Origin: Dacryopinax spathularia
Lineage: Eukaryota; Basidiomycota; Dacrymycetes; Dacrymycetales; Dacrymycetaceae
Assembly: GCA_037974965.1 (NCBI GenBank)
Contig: JBBPFI010000004.1
Coordinates: 1,922,001 to 1,986,000, forward strand
Length of the DNA: 64,000 nt
Reading direction: 5' to 3'
Numbering within the stretch: the stretch's first letter is position 1; each line of letters starts with the position of its first letter. Positions 24,363-36,306 of the stretch are shown here, one piece after another. Below the pieces are notes generated by a model, which saw only the letters and a program-made list of their open reading frames with translations, ran no database searches and was not told the DNA's origin. The translations under genes and the position numbers were made by a program.

Positions 24363-27300
24363 ATGCCCCCGAAGGGGAAGAGGCGAAGCGGCCTCCCGCA
24401 GCCAAGGCCCGTCAGCCCGACGCGGAAACGCAAGCGCGACGACGAGCCCATGCCTCCCTCCCGCTGGAGCTGGGTGAAGCAGGATACGAAGCCTGCTGAC
24501 CAACTCAGTGCCAAACACCTGGCCTGGGCTTGTGGCTTCGCAGAAGAGAGCGGCTTGCCTGTCTGTGCAAACAAGTTCTCCGGGGACGTCAAGCACGCAA
24601 GCCAGAAGGGGAAAGAGAAGGAGCTCGGTGTGTCGGAGGTGGCGGAGGACGCGAGGGTCGAGCCGGCGAAGTCAGAAGTAATTGATCTCACCGCCCCAAT
24701 ACCCTGCACCAAGAAAAGATGCCGGGATAATCCGAACTGTCTGAATTACATGGGACAAGAATTGTGGGAGAATGAAGGTTCGTAATTGTACATGGCGCTG
24801 AGTCTCGACGCTGACATGGTGACTTCAGAGGACGCAAAGAAAGCGTTCGTGAAGGTTGCAAAGCTTGGGGTTGACCCAAGGGAGCTGAACAGGGATCCTG
24901 ATACTCCGGTTGGCTTGCGGGTAAGAATCTTATGTCGATGCCGGCTACGCTCTGACTCTATGTGGGTCAGAACCTGGGAGCTACTTGCTACGCAAACGCC
25001 TTCATCCAAGTCAGATAATCAGCATATGCTTCTTGACAGGATTACTGAGGCGAACTCTTAGGTCTGGTTTCAGGATCTAGCCTTCCGAAGTGGAGTGTAT
25101 GCGTGTAAACCTACACCTCCGCCCGGGAAGCTGCTTGAGGTGCGTCATTTGTGGCGGATGTTCGCGCATATAGCTGACTATCCGAAGGACGCGCCTCTCT
25201 TCCAACTCCAAGCTACCTTCGCTGCTCTGCAACAGTGTGCACTCAGCGTGTACAACCCGGTCAAGTTGGTGGAGAGCCTTGGTCTGAGGACGTCGGAACA
25301 GCAGGACGCCACAGAGTGCGTTGCGCCCCGGCTTTGGTTGTGCTGGCATATATTGACGAGCTGTCAGATTCGGCAAGCTATTTATGAACCTCCTGGGGGA
25401 GCAGTTCCAGATGCAAGATACGCCATCCGTCAAGACTCTCCTGAGCGATCAGTTCCAGGGGCAGCTCACCTACTGTACGACTTGTAAGGGCTGCGGCGTC
25501 ACCTCCGAAAGGGATAGCCCATTTCTGGAACTGGAGCTAAGCCTGGGGTCGAAGTCTCGTCTGGAGGAACGCATACTGGAAGTGCTGCAGAAGGAAGAAC
25601 TAACCGGCGACAATCAGTACATGTGCTCCCGCTGCGACTCCCTCATGAATGCTACGCGTTGGGTCAAGCTACGAGAATGCCCACCAGTGCTGCATTTTTC
25701 TCTCATGCGATTCGTTTATGACATCAAGACCTACGAGAGGAAGAAGTCAAAGCAGTTCATCCAGTTCCCACTGACTCTGAATATGCGACCTTTCATCAGC
25801 GGTGGTGGCGGGACGGAAAATCAGACTTACGAACTTCGAGGCGTATTGTTGCACCGCGGAGCAAGCGCCTACCACGGACACTACGTTGCTCAAGCGTATG
25901 ACGTCAGCAGGAATTGCTGGTTCGAATTCAATGATGAAGATGTATCTCGGATCGACAAACAGATGGAAGGGAAGTCGCTAATTCCTGAACCTGAACCGCC
26001 CGCGTCGTTCCAGGCGTCCACTCGGCCGAAATCATCTTCCAAGGCGAGGCAAGCAGAAAGCGCGCGGAAAGGGTCCAGATCTCAGCCGAAAGATGGGGAG
26101 GACAGGTATTTAGATCGTTCGAGGCGTGGAGTCGAACTGACCCAGGCCCCAGTGAAGATGAATCGCCCATTCGCAAAGGGAAGAAAAGCGACCAGTCATC
26201 CGATGAGGAGATTGAAGAAGCAGAGCAGTCTGTCAACCTCACTCTGAACCTTGACCTTCCTCGATACGTTCGTTCGAAAGATGCCTACATGTTGATATAC
26301 GCTAGACGGGATGCCGAGCCACGGCCACATGCTTCGCCTTGCTCCAATGAGCCTTCTGACTTCCCCGTGCGGCCATCCATACCGCCCATTGAACCGCCAC
26401 CTGAAGCCCTCAAAGAAGTCTCGCGCTTAAACGAAGAGCATCATCAGGCATGCGAAGAATACGCAAAGCGGTGAGTCTTCCGAGTCTCTCATTTGCGCAA
26501 CGTGACTGAATTACTCGAAGCGAGCAGATTGTTCTAGACTCCTTTGCTCGGATACGCTCCGTTAAGAGGCAGATATACGAGAGTTGGCATATTCGGACTC
26601 ACGACGAAGTGCGTACTCCTGATCCTCGTCGTCTGCTTAATGTTGACGTCGAAGTCGCAAGAAATCCGTCGTCGTCAGCACGGATGGTCTGCGGAGTTGG
26701 CTCATGCAAGGCCTCGACATACCCAACCCGGTCGTTATGAGAAATACTGCGAAGGATCCCGACATCGACATTGTCGAAAATGCCCCCCCAAAGTCGCCAC
26801 ATCAAGAAGACGATGCCGGCTCCATGACACCTAAAGAATTCCCCACGACTGCAACGCTGGAAGCCACAACACCCTCAGAACAGTCTAATGGATTTGGCGC
26901 CTATCGATCGGGTGCACTGGAACCGGAGACGGAGTTGCATCTTTCTGACGCTGATTCTGCCAAGACTTTGGTTTCGTCTCCGCATCCCGCCGGCATATCA
27001 GATGGGAATACCGACTGGCTACAAGGGACAATCAAGACAGAGTCTCTCTGTCAACACGGATTGATTGTGCCTCCCGCCGGTGGTCTAAAACGCATTAGTC
27101 AGCCCGCTTATGAGCGACTCTTGGAGTCAGGTGTCCAGGTTGTGCCAGCGCTATGGAACACGGATGTGTGCAATCCCTGCAGCGAACGTATTCTTACGGG
27201 TGCGTACCTCTCACTTGCAGAAAAGTATTTGGCTGATGTGGGTCGTAGAACACATCTACAGTCTCCGACACCCGCAGCAGGTGAAAGTATTCCATGATCG

Positions 27301-29056
27301 CAATGTACGCCACGATCTCGATGATACTGGTTACTGGATTTCGAAGCAGTGGCTGCGTGGTACGTTGGACCGTTGGTGGGTGACACCGAGCCATTCTCAC
27401 ATTCCTTTCAGACTGGTCGAGCAGTCGCCCCAAAATGCACGAGTATGGCCAATATGACCCCCCTCCCGATTCCGCTCCCTGGAAAGATGATGTGGTTTGT
27501 GCTCACGGCAACCTCAAAATCTCCGAAAGGGACAGGAAGCTAATTTCTGCTGAGGTCAGCCTTCCTCCCCCGAATATCAGGCAGTATATTGATCTGTATT
27601 AGGCGTACCGACTTTTACGCACCATATATCCTGATTGGGAGACATTGACCAGCGCAGACGATATTTGTGCGGCATGCGAAGTAGCAGACAGTTTAACCTC
27701 CAGCGCTCGAGAACGTGCAAGGAAGATGGCCGAAACGGAGCGGGTACGGCTGAAGACTATGTTCAACCCCAATCCTCTGTCCAGTCGACCAGTTTCTCTC
27801 ATAGAAGGTTTCTCATACGCCGTCATTCCCGCCGCCTTTATACGAAGCTGGCGCCTCTGGCTCATGCATCCTACGGTCCACGAAAGACCAGCCCTTGTCG
27901 ACACGTCATCGTTCTTCTGCCCTCACGACAAGCTCCTCTTCGATCCGAATGAGCCTGTCGATATGGATGACGTCGATCTGATTATCATCAAGGAGAGTGA
28001 ATGGAACGCTTTGAGCGAACTGTATGACGTCGGAAAACTTATACGATTGGAGTCTATCACGCACATCGATATTCATGAAACGGTGCGAAATGTTGTATCC
28101 TGTAATCAGGACGTATGCGCTGAGTGTCGGCGAGAGCGGTCGGTTGTCTCTCAAGATGGCCAGGCGTGCTACTAATAGTCAACAGGAAAAGCGCATTCGA
28201 GGAAGCTCCGGTCAACATTTACTTGATGGACATCACCGACCCTCTTCCTATTGGGCAACCACCGAGTACGGACGCCGACCCTCTTCCCTCTGAAGCAAAC
28301 GACGGAGACCTGGACATCGTTTCTCTCGCTGCCACAGCGGCCGATGGATCATCCCCTGCAAAGCCGGTGTCTATCTTGGATGCATACGGTTATGGGAAGG
28401 GCAGCAACCTTGATTCTGGTGTTCGAAAGTCCAAGCGCCTCCGACAGGGCAAACAACGGGGCGTGAAGAGAACCCTGATAGTCAGGAAAGTCGACACTGT
28501 GAAGGATATCAAAGTTCATGTGCGCTGTCCTTTTGCTTTTATCCATTCCGCTGCTAATGACTGCCAGCTATTTGACCTATTCTCCATACCGACCATATGT
28601 CAGAGGCTCTTCCATGGTGGCCGCGAGATCACGGATATGAATGACCAGACGGTCGGCGAACTGGGTATTCTCTCACAGGATACCATTTCGTTGCTTGAGG
28701 TCAAGCCGATCGATGAAGATGAAGATGAAGAAGGCCGTCCGAAGAAGAAACGCAGAGAGGAAGGGCGTGCCTTTGGAGGCACGCTTCTCAGCAGCAGCGT
28801 TGCCCCTCCGACCGTGGACCTCGTCATACCCAATACACATGATACCGCCGTATCCGATAAACCTGTCTCAGGCAATTTGAGCAACGCTAGAGTGGTCGCC
28901 GAAGCCGTCGTACCATCTCCTGATCCTCCCAGCTCTAAAGCCTCTGCAGATCTCGCTGACTTCATTGAGGGCATCCAGTGCCCGACCTGCACGTTCATCA
29001 ACCCACTAGGTGTCTCCTGCTGTACAATGTGCGATACCCCCTTTTCTGCGATTTAG
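24363..29056 (+). CDS. USP48: Ubiquitin carboxyl-terminal hydrolase, USP48 type
   Basis: USP-family cysteine proteases remove ubiquitin from proteins; USP48 relatives are partly nuclear. ATG 24363 begins a basic N-terminus (MPPKGKRRSGLPQP), and more than ten exons follow. The Cys box NLGATCYANAF starts at 24971, with the nucleophile codon at 24986. The zinc-ribbon cysteines appear in LTYCTTCKGCG and YMCSRCDSL. The His box (YHGHYVAQAYD...WFEFNDEDV) is near 25.88 kb. DUSP-like modules follow: KSVVVSTDGLRSWLMQGLD, and DDTGYWISKQWLRDW joined to HEYGQYDPPPDSAPW. A ubiquitin-like segment (KRTLIVRKVDTVKDIKVH, RLFHGGREITD) is next. The protein ends in an Npl4/RanBP2-type zinc finger, CPTCTFIN...CCTMCD. 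All expected catalytic residues are present. The 300-bp gap before the start holds no gene. Confidence 0.93.
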
Positions 29057-29246
29057 GCTTCTTCTCTTATCACCATCATTGTACTATACGCATTCATGTT
29101 CTTACCTAGTTACGCATTCAACTTCTTACCACACGGCTGTAATATTGTCAATGAGGTATAATCCAGTCAGCAGTATGTGCATTACAAGCGGAGAGCTACA
29201 ACCCGTGGGCATGGAAGGAAGAAAAGAATGTGAAGTAGCTAATGCG

Positions 29247-30425
29247 TCAATAGCGCCGGCGAGGCGAACGCGAACGCTCGCGATCCCTGCGAGAGCTGTC
29301 CCTGTCCCGACTTCGATACCGATCAGGAGCAGGTTCGTGCCGGTTAGAGTGAACGACGTACTCATGTCGGGAAGACGAATGCCTGTCATCTCTATCCCTC
29401 TTATCCCGGTCATCCCTATAGCGGTCGCGATCCCTGTCTCCACTCCGGTAGTCCCGCTCCCTGTCGCTCCTCTCGCGGTCACGACTACTGGAGTAATCCC
29501 CGTTCCTCTCTGAACCTCTGTGCTCCCTATCCGTCGACTCCCCGGTTCTTGGTGCGCTCGGCGCAGCAGATGGAGGAGGGCCGGAGGGAGGCGGAGCGCC
29601 ATTCGTAGGGGCGTACGATGCGCCGTTCGTCGGTGGAGGCGCTCCGCCATTCGCGCGCTTACGACGCTCTTCATTGACCTTTGCCAGCATTTGACGCAGC
29701 TCGTGGTAGCCGAGATGCATCTTACCGCCGAAGTGGTCGGCAAGACGACGGTCGGAGTCGAGGACGGATAGGTATGCACCGCAGACTTCACAGACGCGGA
29801 GCTTTTGGTGTCCGGAGGCGCCGGACGTTTCGGTGAGTTGTTGTAGTTCTCGCTTTGGATCATATCAGTAACAGGTCAAGCAAAAGGTATAAATGTTACA
29901 TACCTCCTTCTCCGTCTTTTCGGCTTTCAGAGCTTCGACGGCAGCCAACTCCTGCATCGACTTCTCGACCTCACCCGCCTCACCAAGCTGCTCGATCTTC
30001 TCCGTACCTCCTTGGATGGCCAACTCGATCTCTCCAATTTCCCTCATCAAGTTCGTCGTCTTTGCGTTCTCCTCAGGCGTCTTCTCCAATCTCCTATGAG
30101 CGGCACGAATACGCCTGTCGCACTCGTCGACGAAGGCGAAGATATTGCTCTCGTATTCACGCTGGAACCGCTCGAAGATAGGGTTGTTCGGATCTTTTTC
30201 TCTTGCCGCCAGGAACTCAGTCTTCAACTTCTCCAGATGAGACTTAGGACACGGCCCGAGGTCCATTTTGGTATTCGTGAAAAGCGTGTGTGGGCAAGTG
30301 CCGCAAAGGAAGTTGCGGCACACTTTCTCGTCATCCCAGGTGATGTTTTGTGGAACAAGGCCCATTGCTTCTGGTCCCATCATCTGCTCAAGCAGCTTGC
30401 GCTGCATTTCTGCGAGACGACCCAT
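29247..30425 (-). CDS. LUC7: LUC7-family U1 snRNP splicing factor
   Basis: LUC7 proteins belong to the U1 snRNP and help choose 5' splice sites. Two exons (from 30425, with the second exon ending at 29247) give about 370 aa. The first zinc finger is seen in VCRNFLCGTCPHTLFTNTKM and GPCPKSHLEK (CCCH). A coiled-coil region follows, with KTTNLMREIGEIELAIQGG. The second zinc finger is LRVCEVCGAYLSVLD...HFGGKMHLGYHELR. The C-terminus is a Pro/Ala stretch and then a long Arg/Asp/Ser tail (RDRYRDDRDKRDRD, ending RSRSPRRRY), as in metazoan LUC7L. ATG 30425 begins the conserved N-terminus. It is convergent with USP48 (190 bp apart). The RS-like tail suits a lineage with many short introns. Confidence 0.95.
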
Positions 30426-30866
30426 GTTGAAATTAGTTGTTGTTGGTGGTCGTAATAGCCTGAATGAAAGGCTGAGGAAGTGAAGGCGGCGTTGAGACGG
30501 TGGCGCGCTATAAGGGAGCGCTCGCTTTCAGTGTCTACCACATTCGAGCGGCTTCTGCATCGCCACGTAATCTGCTTCCGCTGATGAAGATGCTGGAGTC
30601 GGCAAGGAGAACCTTATGACTAACCCGTCGCGTCTATCAATCCAAAAATGTGTCTTTGTCCGTCAACTGAGCACCAACCCGCTCCCATATCCGGGAATCT
30701 TCTATGTGTAGAAGCCAAACGCTTTCTGATGATTTTGACGATGGGTTGCCAGCGTGGCAACGGGCCCTTAGTAACCGAACTTCGACCGGCTTCTCAGCTT
30801 GCTACACCTGTCTTGCCCATCATCTTGTCTCACGGCTTCACCGCGTTTTTTTCTCTGCTTTGAGAT
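30426..30866. promoter_or_regulatory. Divergent promoter region between LUC7 and a DUF7918-like gene
   Basis: The 441 bp between two head-to-head start codons must hold both promoters. A T-rich run lies within 25 bp of the right start codon. No further gene is supported. Confidence 0.45.
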
Positions 30867-32278
30867 ATGCCCACTATAGGCGATGTTACGGTCTCGATAG
30901 AAGTGAACAAGAGACCGCTCAAGGAATACCTCGTTCCAACGAATCAGCAAGGGGACACTTCTGACGCTGATGATGTCGCACGCCGATGGATCGAATCTGA
31001 AGCCGGCAAAGTACTAACACAAGCTCAACCTCCCTCATCAGCTGATCCATGTTCAAGGAATTCGCCATCAAGATAGCAAAGAAGCAGCCGATGACTGCAC
31101 AATACCCTGATCTCTCTGTCGTCTTTTTGTTGGACGAGTATACGCTCACGAGCCGAGCTACTCGGACGGAAGGAAGTGAAAGCCTCAACGAAGAGGGCGT
31201 GGAGGTAGGCAGTGATTCTTGGGACTGGTATGGACCACTATGGACCACTTTGGCCGACTCCTATCCCCCGGAGACGAAATTTGCTTTTGCTGAAGTAACC
31301 GTTGATGGTTAGTCCTTTGATGGTCTGCAGCGCCCGATGTTCTGAGTCTTGCTTTCCAGACGATCCCGGAAAGGAAGAACCGTCTACGAGGACGAAGGGG
31401 ACTATCATCGTCCTCGCGCAGCCCGGATCATACCGCCCGTACCCTTACAACGGTGCTGCCGTGAAGGTGCGGAAATACGCTCACAAAGGCCCGGAGAACG
31501 ACGCCAAACAGCAGCGAAACTCGGAGGGCTTCTTGGTGGTCACCCCTGCGGAGAAGCTCAAGAGAGATCACTGTGTGTAGTAAGTGTCGTGGAAACCATG
31601 GACATGGTTGTAATGCAGACTTCTTGCTGCAGTTTCAAGGTCCCACCGTCCGCGGAAGAAAGTGAAACTATCGAAGAGAACAGCGAAGAAAGCAACCAGG
31701 ATCTCGAACCGGATTTACAGGATGTTCAGGAAAACAATGAGGACCTCCAATTGGATTTAGAGGATGAACAGGAAATCGAGATCGAAAGCGAAGTAGGGCA
31801 CTTACATTTTCTAATGACCGGAGGGCTAATGTGTGTCAAATTTTCTAGGACAGCTCTACCGCGAAGCCGGATACGTACTTCCATCCGAGTGGAGCTATTT
31901 ACACATTCATATTCCATTACAATTCCTTCCGTAAGTAGCGTGCACCGCGACTTCCTTTTCACTCTTGTTCTTACAGATTGCATGGTACCCGTAGAACAAC
32001 TACAAGCCGATGGCATCATCCCCTCGAATGAAGCTATTCACGACCGCAACGTTGAGCTAGAGGTGTGCTGTTTTGCTAGCATTCTTCTATGGATCAATCC
32101 TCATGCGAATGTCCCACAGGATGAAACGAGGAGATTGAAGGCGGAAATAGCGAAACTGAGGTCGGAGCTTGCGAGGCCAAAGCAGAACGAGCAGCCAACA
32201 GTGCGGAAGCGTGGCGCTTCGGAGCTCTCGGACAGCAGCATAACCGAGGAACCAGCGAAGCGAAGGAAACCGAATTGA
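30867..32278 (+). CDS. DUF7918-like protein, paralogue A
   Basis: Function unknown. ATG 30867 opens MPTIGDVTVSIEVNKRPLKE. After an intron the family-like join reads ARRWIESEAGK/EFAIKIAKK, followed by LSVVFLLDEYTLTSRA. Further exons give GTIIVLAQPGSYRPYPYNG, AEKLKRDHCV, a long acidic stretch (EENSEESNQDLEPDL), then TYFHPSGAIYTFIFHYNSF and VEQLQADGIIPSNEA. It ends in a Lys/Glu coiled coil (RRLKAEIAKLRSEL) and the basic tail KRRKPN. The order (N-terminal beta-rich part, 'I/F-F-x-Y...LQAxGII' block, coiled coil) recalls DUF7918 of Agaricomycetes; that name is from memory. Of the three copies, this has the longest acidic insert. It is followed directly by a GNAT gene on the same strand. Confidence 0.75.
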
Positions 32279-32582
32279 GTTCGCACTGCAGCAATCTCCA
32301 ACAGAACATACCTCGAAGCCTTTTCTGCGCACTCTTCGTTCCTTCAATTCCGAACTCATACCCATCTCGTCCCTGCGAACATGAAGTTCCCCATGGTTCC
32401 AGTGTCATCCGGTCCTGTTTGACTAATGCTCGTGTAATTGTTTCCTCATCTGTACTTTCCTTTACAACATTTCCTCGTTGAGCCCTTCTTGCGGTTTCTT
32501 GCTCTTTGCAGCAAAGCCGGTCTGTCGACATGGTGCTTTTGTCCAACGCATCTCACCTCCTCCTCGCACATTCAAACCCACT

Positions 32583-33514
32583 ATGCCCGACAGGTTTGTC
32601 GTCAGACGCATATTCAAGCCAACATGTAGGTACAGCCTTATTAACGCTCTTAATTCGGACTGGCTCACAGCCTTATGTTTGCAGGCAAGCAAATCGAAGC
32701 TTCCATTCGAGTCCTCATGGAAGCCTTCGCGGACGGTAACCTCGTTCTTTTGGCGCTTCGATATAGGGCTGATTTTGTAATGCAGATAGGTTCGTCGCCA
32801 CTGTCTTGGGCGGGAAGCAGACGGACCAGGACATCTACTACCGATATCTTGAAGCTCGAGTGCTCGATACAGTCGGAAACGGAGAGCTGTGGGTGGCCGA
32901 GGACAGCAGTTCAATCGAGGCTCATGGGGTCGAGCAAGATACGGACGAGAAGTCGGAGGTCGCAACCATCGTTGGGGTCGCTTTGTGGTGTCCTCCTGGG
33001 TCGGATTGCATGGGCAATGGGGAGCACCGTGTGGAGACTGGCTTGGATGCTGTGATGGACGGTTTGGGAGACGACCTGAGGAATTGGTGGTACGATTATG
33101 TGCGGGCACGAACCGTTAGTTCTCCGAGCGCTGTCTAATATGCTTCTACATCAGCTCAAACCTCGCATCGTACAACAAGCCTCCGGCGCGCTGGGCGGTC
33201 CGACTGGCCGACGAGACTCTTGTCATCTCCAAGTCCTGACAGTCCTTCCGTCTGCTCATAACCGAGGCATTGGTCGTTCCCTTCTCCTTGCGCGTGCTAA
33301 GCAGGCGTGGGAGCAAGACCAGAGGGTATACTGGTCGACGTCGAGTGAGCTCAATGTTACCAAGTATTCAGGTTGGGGTGGACGGGTGTTAAACAAAGAG
33401 CGATATGAAGGCGATGCCGACGGGCGATCGTTCGATTTGTGGATTATGGACTTGCCGAAGTCAGAGGTCGAGGATGATTCTGAGGCGGCTCTTGCAAGTG
33501 GTTGGCTAGCATGA
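32583..33514 (+). CDS. GNAT acetyltransferase paralogue 1
   Basis: GNAT proteins move an acyl group from acyl-CoA to an amine. ATG 32583 opens MPDRFVVRRIFKPT, then a phase-1 intron. Later exons read IEASIRVLMEAFAD, RFVATVLGGKQTDQDIYY, GELWVAED, VGVALWCPPGSDCMG and LRNWWYDY. The C-terminal half has HLQVLTVLPSAHNRGIGRSLL (acetyl-CoA loop) and ERYEGDADGRSFDLWIMDLP. The first position of the R/Q-x-x-G-x-G loop is His here, as in copies 2 and 6, which it resembles most. About 240 aa. The 304 bp before it hold no gene. Confidence 0.88.
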
Positions 33515-33723
33515 TATGCCGGAGCGCGGGACTCCGTCATCGCAGCATCGCAATTGACAACGGAGATTGCTCGTTCCTGAACGGCCCGAGCTACAATCTA
33601 GATTAGGAAGCACGGGGGAGCCGCGAAGCACGGGACATGCCACCGCCGGCACGCTTCTGAGAAAAATCGCAGAGTACTGATTATTGAGGGCGTTAGGTCA
33701 TCCCCCCCTTTCCCTTCGTAAGA

Positions 33724-35096
33724 ATGCCTACCAAAGGTGGCTTTAAGGTCTCGATTCAGCTCGAAGGGAAGGAGCTCAAGGAGTACGCGGAGCCCGCCAG
33801 AGATCCCGGGGGATGGATGCAGGATGGTATTCGCCGAGAGGTTCGGCGGGACGCTGACGATGTTGCGCGATGCTGGGTCCTCTCGCAGACCGACAAGGTG
33901 CCTCCCAATCCTGCACATCCATTGTTCCTGTTCAGATGACAAGTGCCTAGCATTTTGCGATTGTTCTGACTGCGCTCGAGAGCCAGATCATGCCTGTAGC
34001 AATGCTCGTCACTTGCATCCTGGACGAGCGTCGCTTCGAATACGAATGCTCCAGTCCACGACTGGTACGACGACCGGCCGAGTGGATCTTCAACAGTCCC
34101 AAGTCCTCATTGCAGGCGAGCTGGTGGCCGGAAGAAGACGAATTTGCTTTTGGCCTAGTTCGAGCGAGCAGTGAGTTGGTCCTTTTCACCAGCAGGCCGA
34201 AAGCCAACATGTCCACTCATTCTGCGTAAGATGCAGTAGAGATGGGGAGACGTTGCTTCGAAGGCACGATCGCCGTCATCGTCCAGCCTGGTAGCTTTCG
34301 CGAGTATGAGTACAACGGCGGAGCTTCATGTTACAGCCATCCAACTCCACCCGCTGTTGAGCCGACGCCGGGGGACGATCGGAATCCCAGATCTCCGAGT
34401 GGTGATGCGCTTTATGTGAACGAGAACGAGTACGCGTCCCGGGATCACTGTACTCGGTAAGACGCGGGTCGTACGTGCGGGGCGTTCTCATGCTCACGGT
34501 TGCTCAGCCTGAAGCGTTCAAAGAAAGGAACGGCGGCTTCTGGATCTCACAACTGTCCGGCTTCTGGATCTCAAAACTACCACTCGCAGAATACGCTTGT
34601 GACCGATTCGGACGGTGAGGAATTCACCAGTCTCACAGATTGGGACGAGGTTTCCGATATTCTTCATGACCATGAAGAAGGCACGAGCCATAAGAAGAGC
34701 AATGGTGTTCCGGTGTCCGACAAGTATTTCCATCCAGCCGGGCCAGTGTACACCTTCATTTTCCACTACAATTCCTTCCGTAAGTATCGTCTGGGCTGTG
34801 TGTCCGATAAGACGGTTTACCCCGCTGCTGCAGGTCATCTGCAAGCGCAGGGCATGATTGACAGCAGCGAAGTGCTCCTTGAGCAGAACAACGAGCTTCA
34901 GGTAAGCGCATAGCCCAAGACATCCCCAGTCGACTAATCCATGGCTCGAAGGATGAACTTGAGCGGCTCAGACAAGGGCTCGAGAACACCGAGAAGGAAA
35001 AAGCGCGGGTGGAGAGGGAGCTGGCGAAACGGAAGGCCGAGGCGGATCAGTTGAAGGCTGAGTTGCGCGAGGCGAAGAAGAGGAAGGAGACGTAAT
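33724..35096 (+). CDS. DUF7918-like protein, paralogue B
   Basis: ATG 33724 opens MPTKGGFKVSIQLEGKELKE, aligning with copies A and C. The first intron ends at 'gcctag', giving K/HFAIVLTALES and then VAMLVTCILDERRFEYE. Later exons give FEGTIAVIVQPGSFREYEYN, a charged region with RDHCTR, and YFHPAGPVYTFIFHYNSF followed by RHLQAQGMIDSSEVLLEQ. The C-terminus is a clear coiled coil (EKARVERELAKRKAEADQ) ending KKRKET. Two short identical runs (CPASGSQN-like, near 34.55 kb) show a small internal duplication. The protein is cytosolic or nuclear by composition, with no signal peptide. Function unknown. It is collinear with GNAT copy 1 and paralogue A. Confidence 0.75.
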
Positions 35097-36306
35097 GCAG
35101 GAGCTCCAAATTATTGCCCAGCAGTACTTCCTAAATACCTAGTTCCAGTCTTCCCTTCGAGATCGTCCAACAAAAAGATGTTTCAGTGAACGCAGATCTA
35201 CGCAACTCAGGTCCATGGCATTCAATCCGCGTTTATTTGTGCATTGCTGGCAATTACGAAATCGTTTCAGCCCATCAAATACCTACCCTTACGACGGTGA
35301 GAGCCGCACGCCAGCCGGACTTCCAAAGGCACAAGGCACAACCCCGCCGCCCTTCTTCAAGCAGAATATATGAGATCGGGAGTAAGCTGCCGAGAGTACG
35401 TCTGGGCAGATGAAGCGTGATCGGTTATAAGAGGGGTATCCTGAACTCCACGTGAACGGAAGATGAATTTGACTTCCATGGCGACGACGCGCGCGAAGAC
35501 GGTGGATACGCGGTCGGACCCCTCCTCCGCTGGTCTTCTTCTCACCTTAGTCGAGCGCGCATATAGCCAGCATGTTGACGCTGGGCTGGAGATGAAGGGT
35601 GAATAATAATAGCATTTGATGATGAGCGGCGTAAGTATTATTGGAGTGATGCTAAAAATGAGAGATGAGAAGGACTTGCATGCGTGTTGAGAGGAATGTG
35701 TAGCCCATTGATGGTCGCCGCGCCTAACAACGCTATGACGACTGCCGTGTGTGACCCGCGTCTCGCCCAGCGGTCCCCTCATCCCGCTTCACATGCCTCT
35801 CTTCGTGTCTTTTTACATTCCAATTGCAACACGCTAATCATTCATACATTCTCATCTTCGGCTCGCGTCACACAGATTCATCTCCTTTCGCGGGACATAT
35901 GCGGCCATGCGTGCGCTCCGACGATACCGGGTTTGGGTGGGTGCGCGGGATTCAGATGGCGACGAGACGCGAGCGCGACCGCCTCATAAGCCTCGCGACG
36001 CTGGCAACCGTCCAAGCTAGCCTTTCCGCTCCCCCCAAATCTCCTCTCATCCACCGACTAGACAGGCAGCAAGCACCTCGCTCGCGCCGTCCCCTCTCTC
36101 TCCTACCTACTCATCCAGTCGCTCTCGACTGCTCTGAACAGGCCTATCCAGGCAAACGCACTCATTCCAACATCACCGTCGTTGACTCCATCACTCTCAT
36201 TCTCTCCAATCAGCTCCATTTCGGTTTCTTATTCGGTTTCTGAGAGCTATCCAACGAAACGCATCGACTGCTTTTCCTCATCTGAACGTGTGATAAACCA
36301 TCCAAG
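35097..36306. other. Intergenic region upstream of the glycopeptide gene
   Basis: About 1.2 kb without a supported gene. The right half is C/T-rich (cccccaaatctcctctcatcc type), which suits the promoter and long leader of a highly expressed fungal surface protein. The left half has a CCATGG-rich patch but no convincing open frame. Confidence 0.45.
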
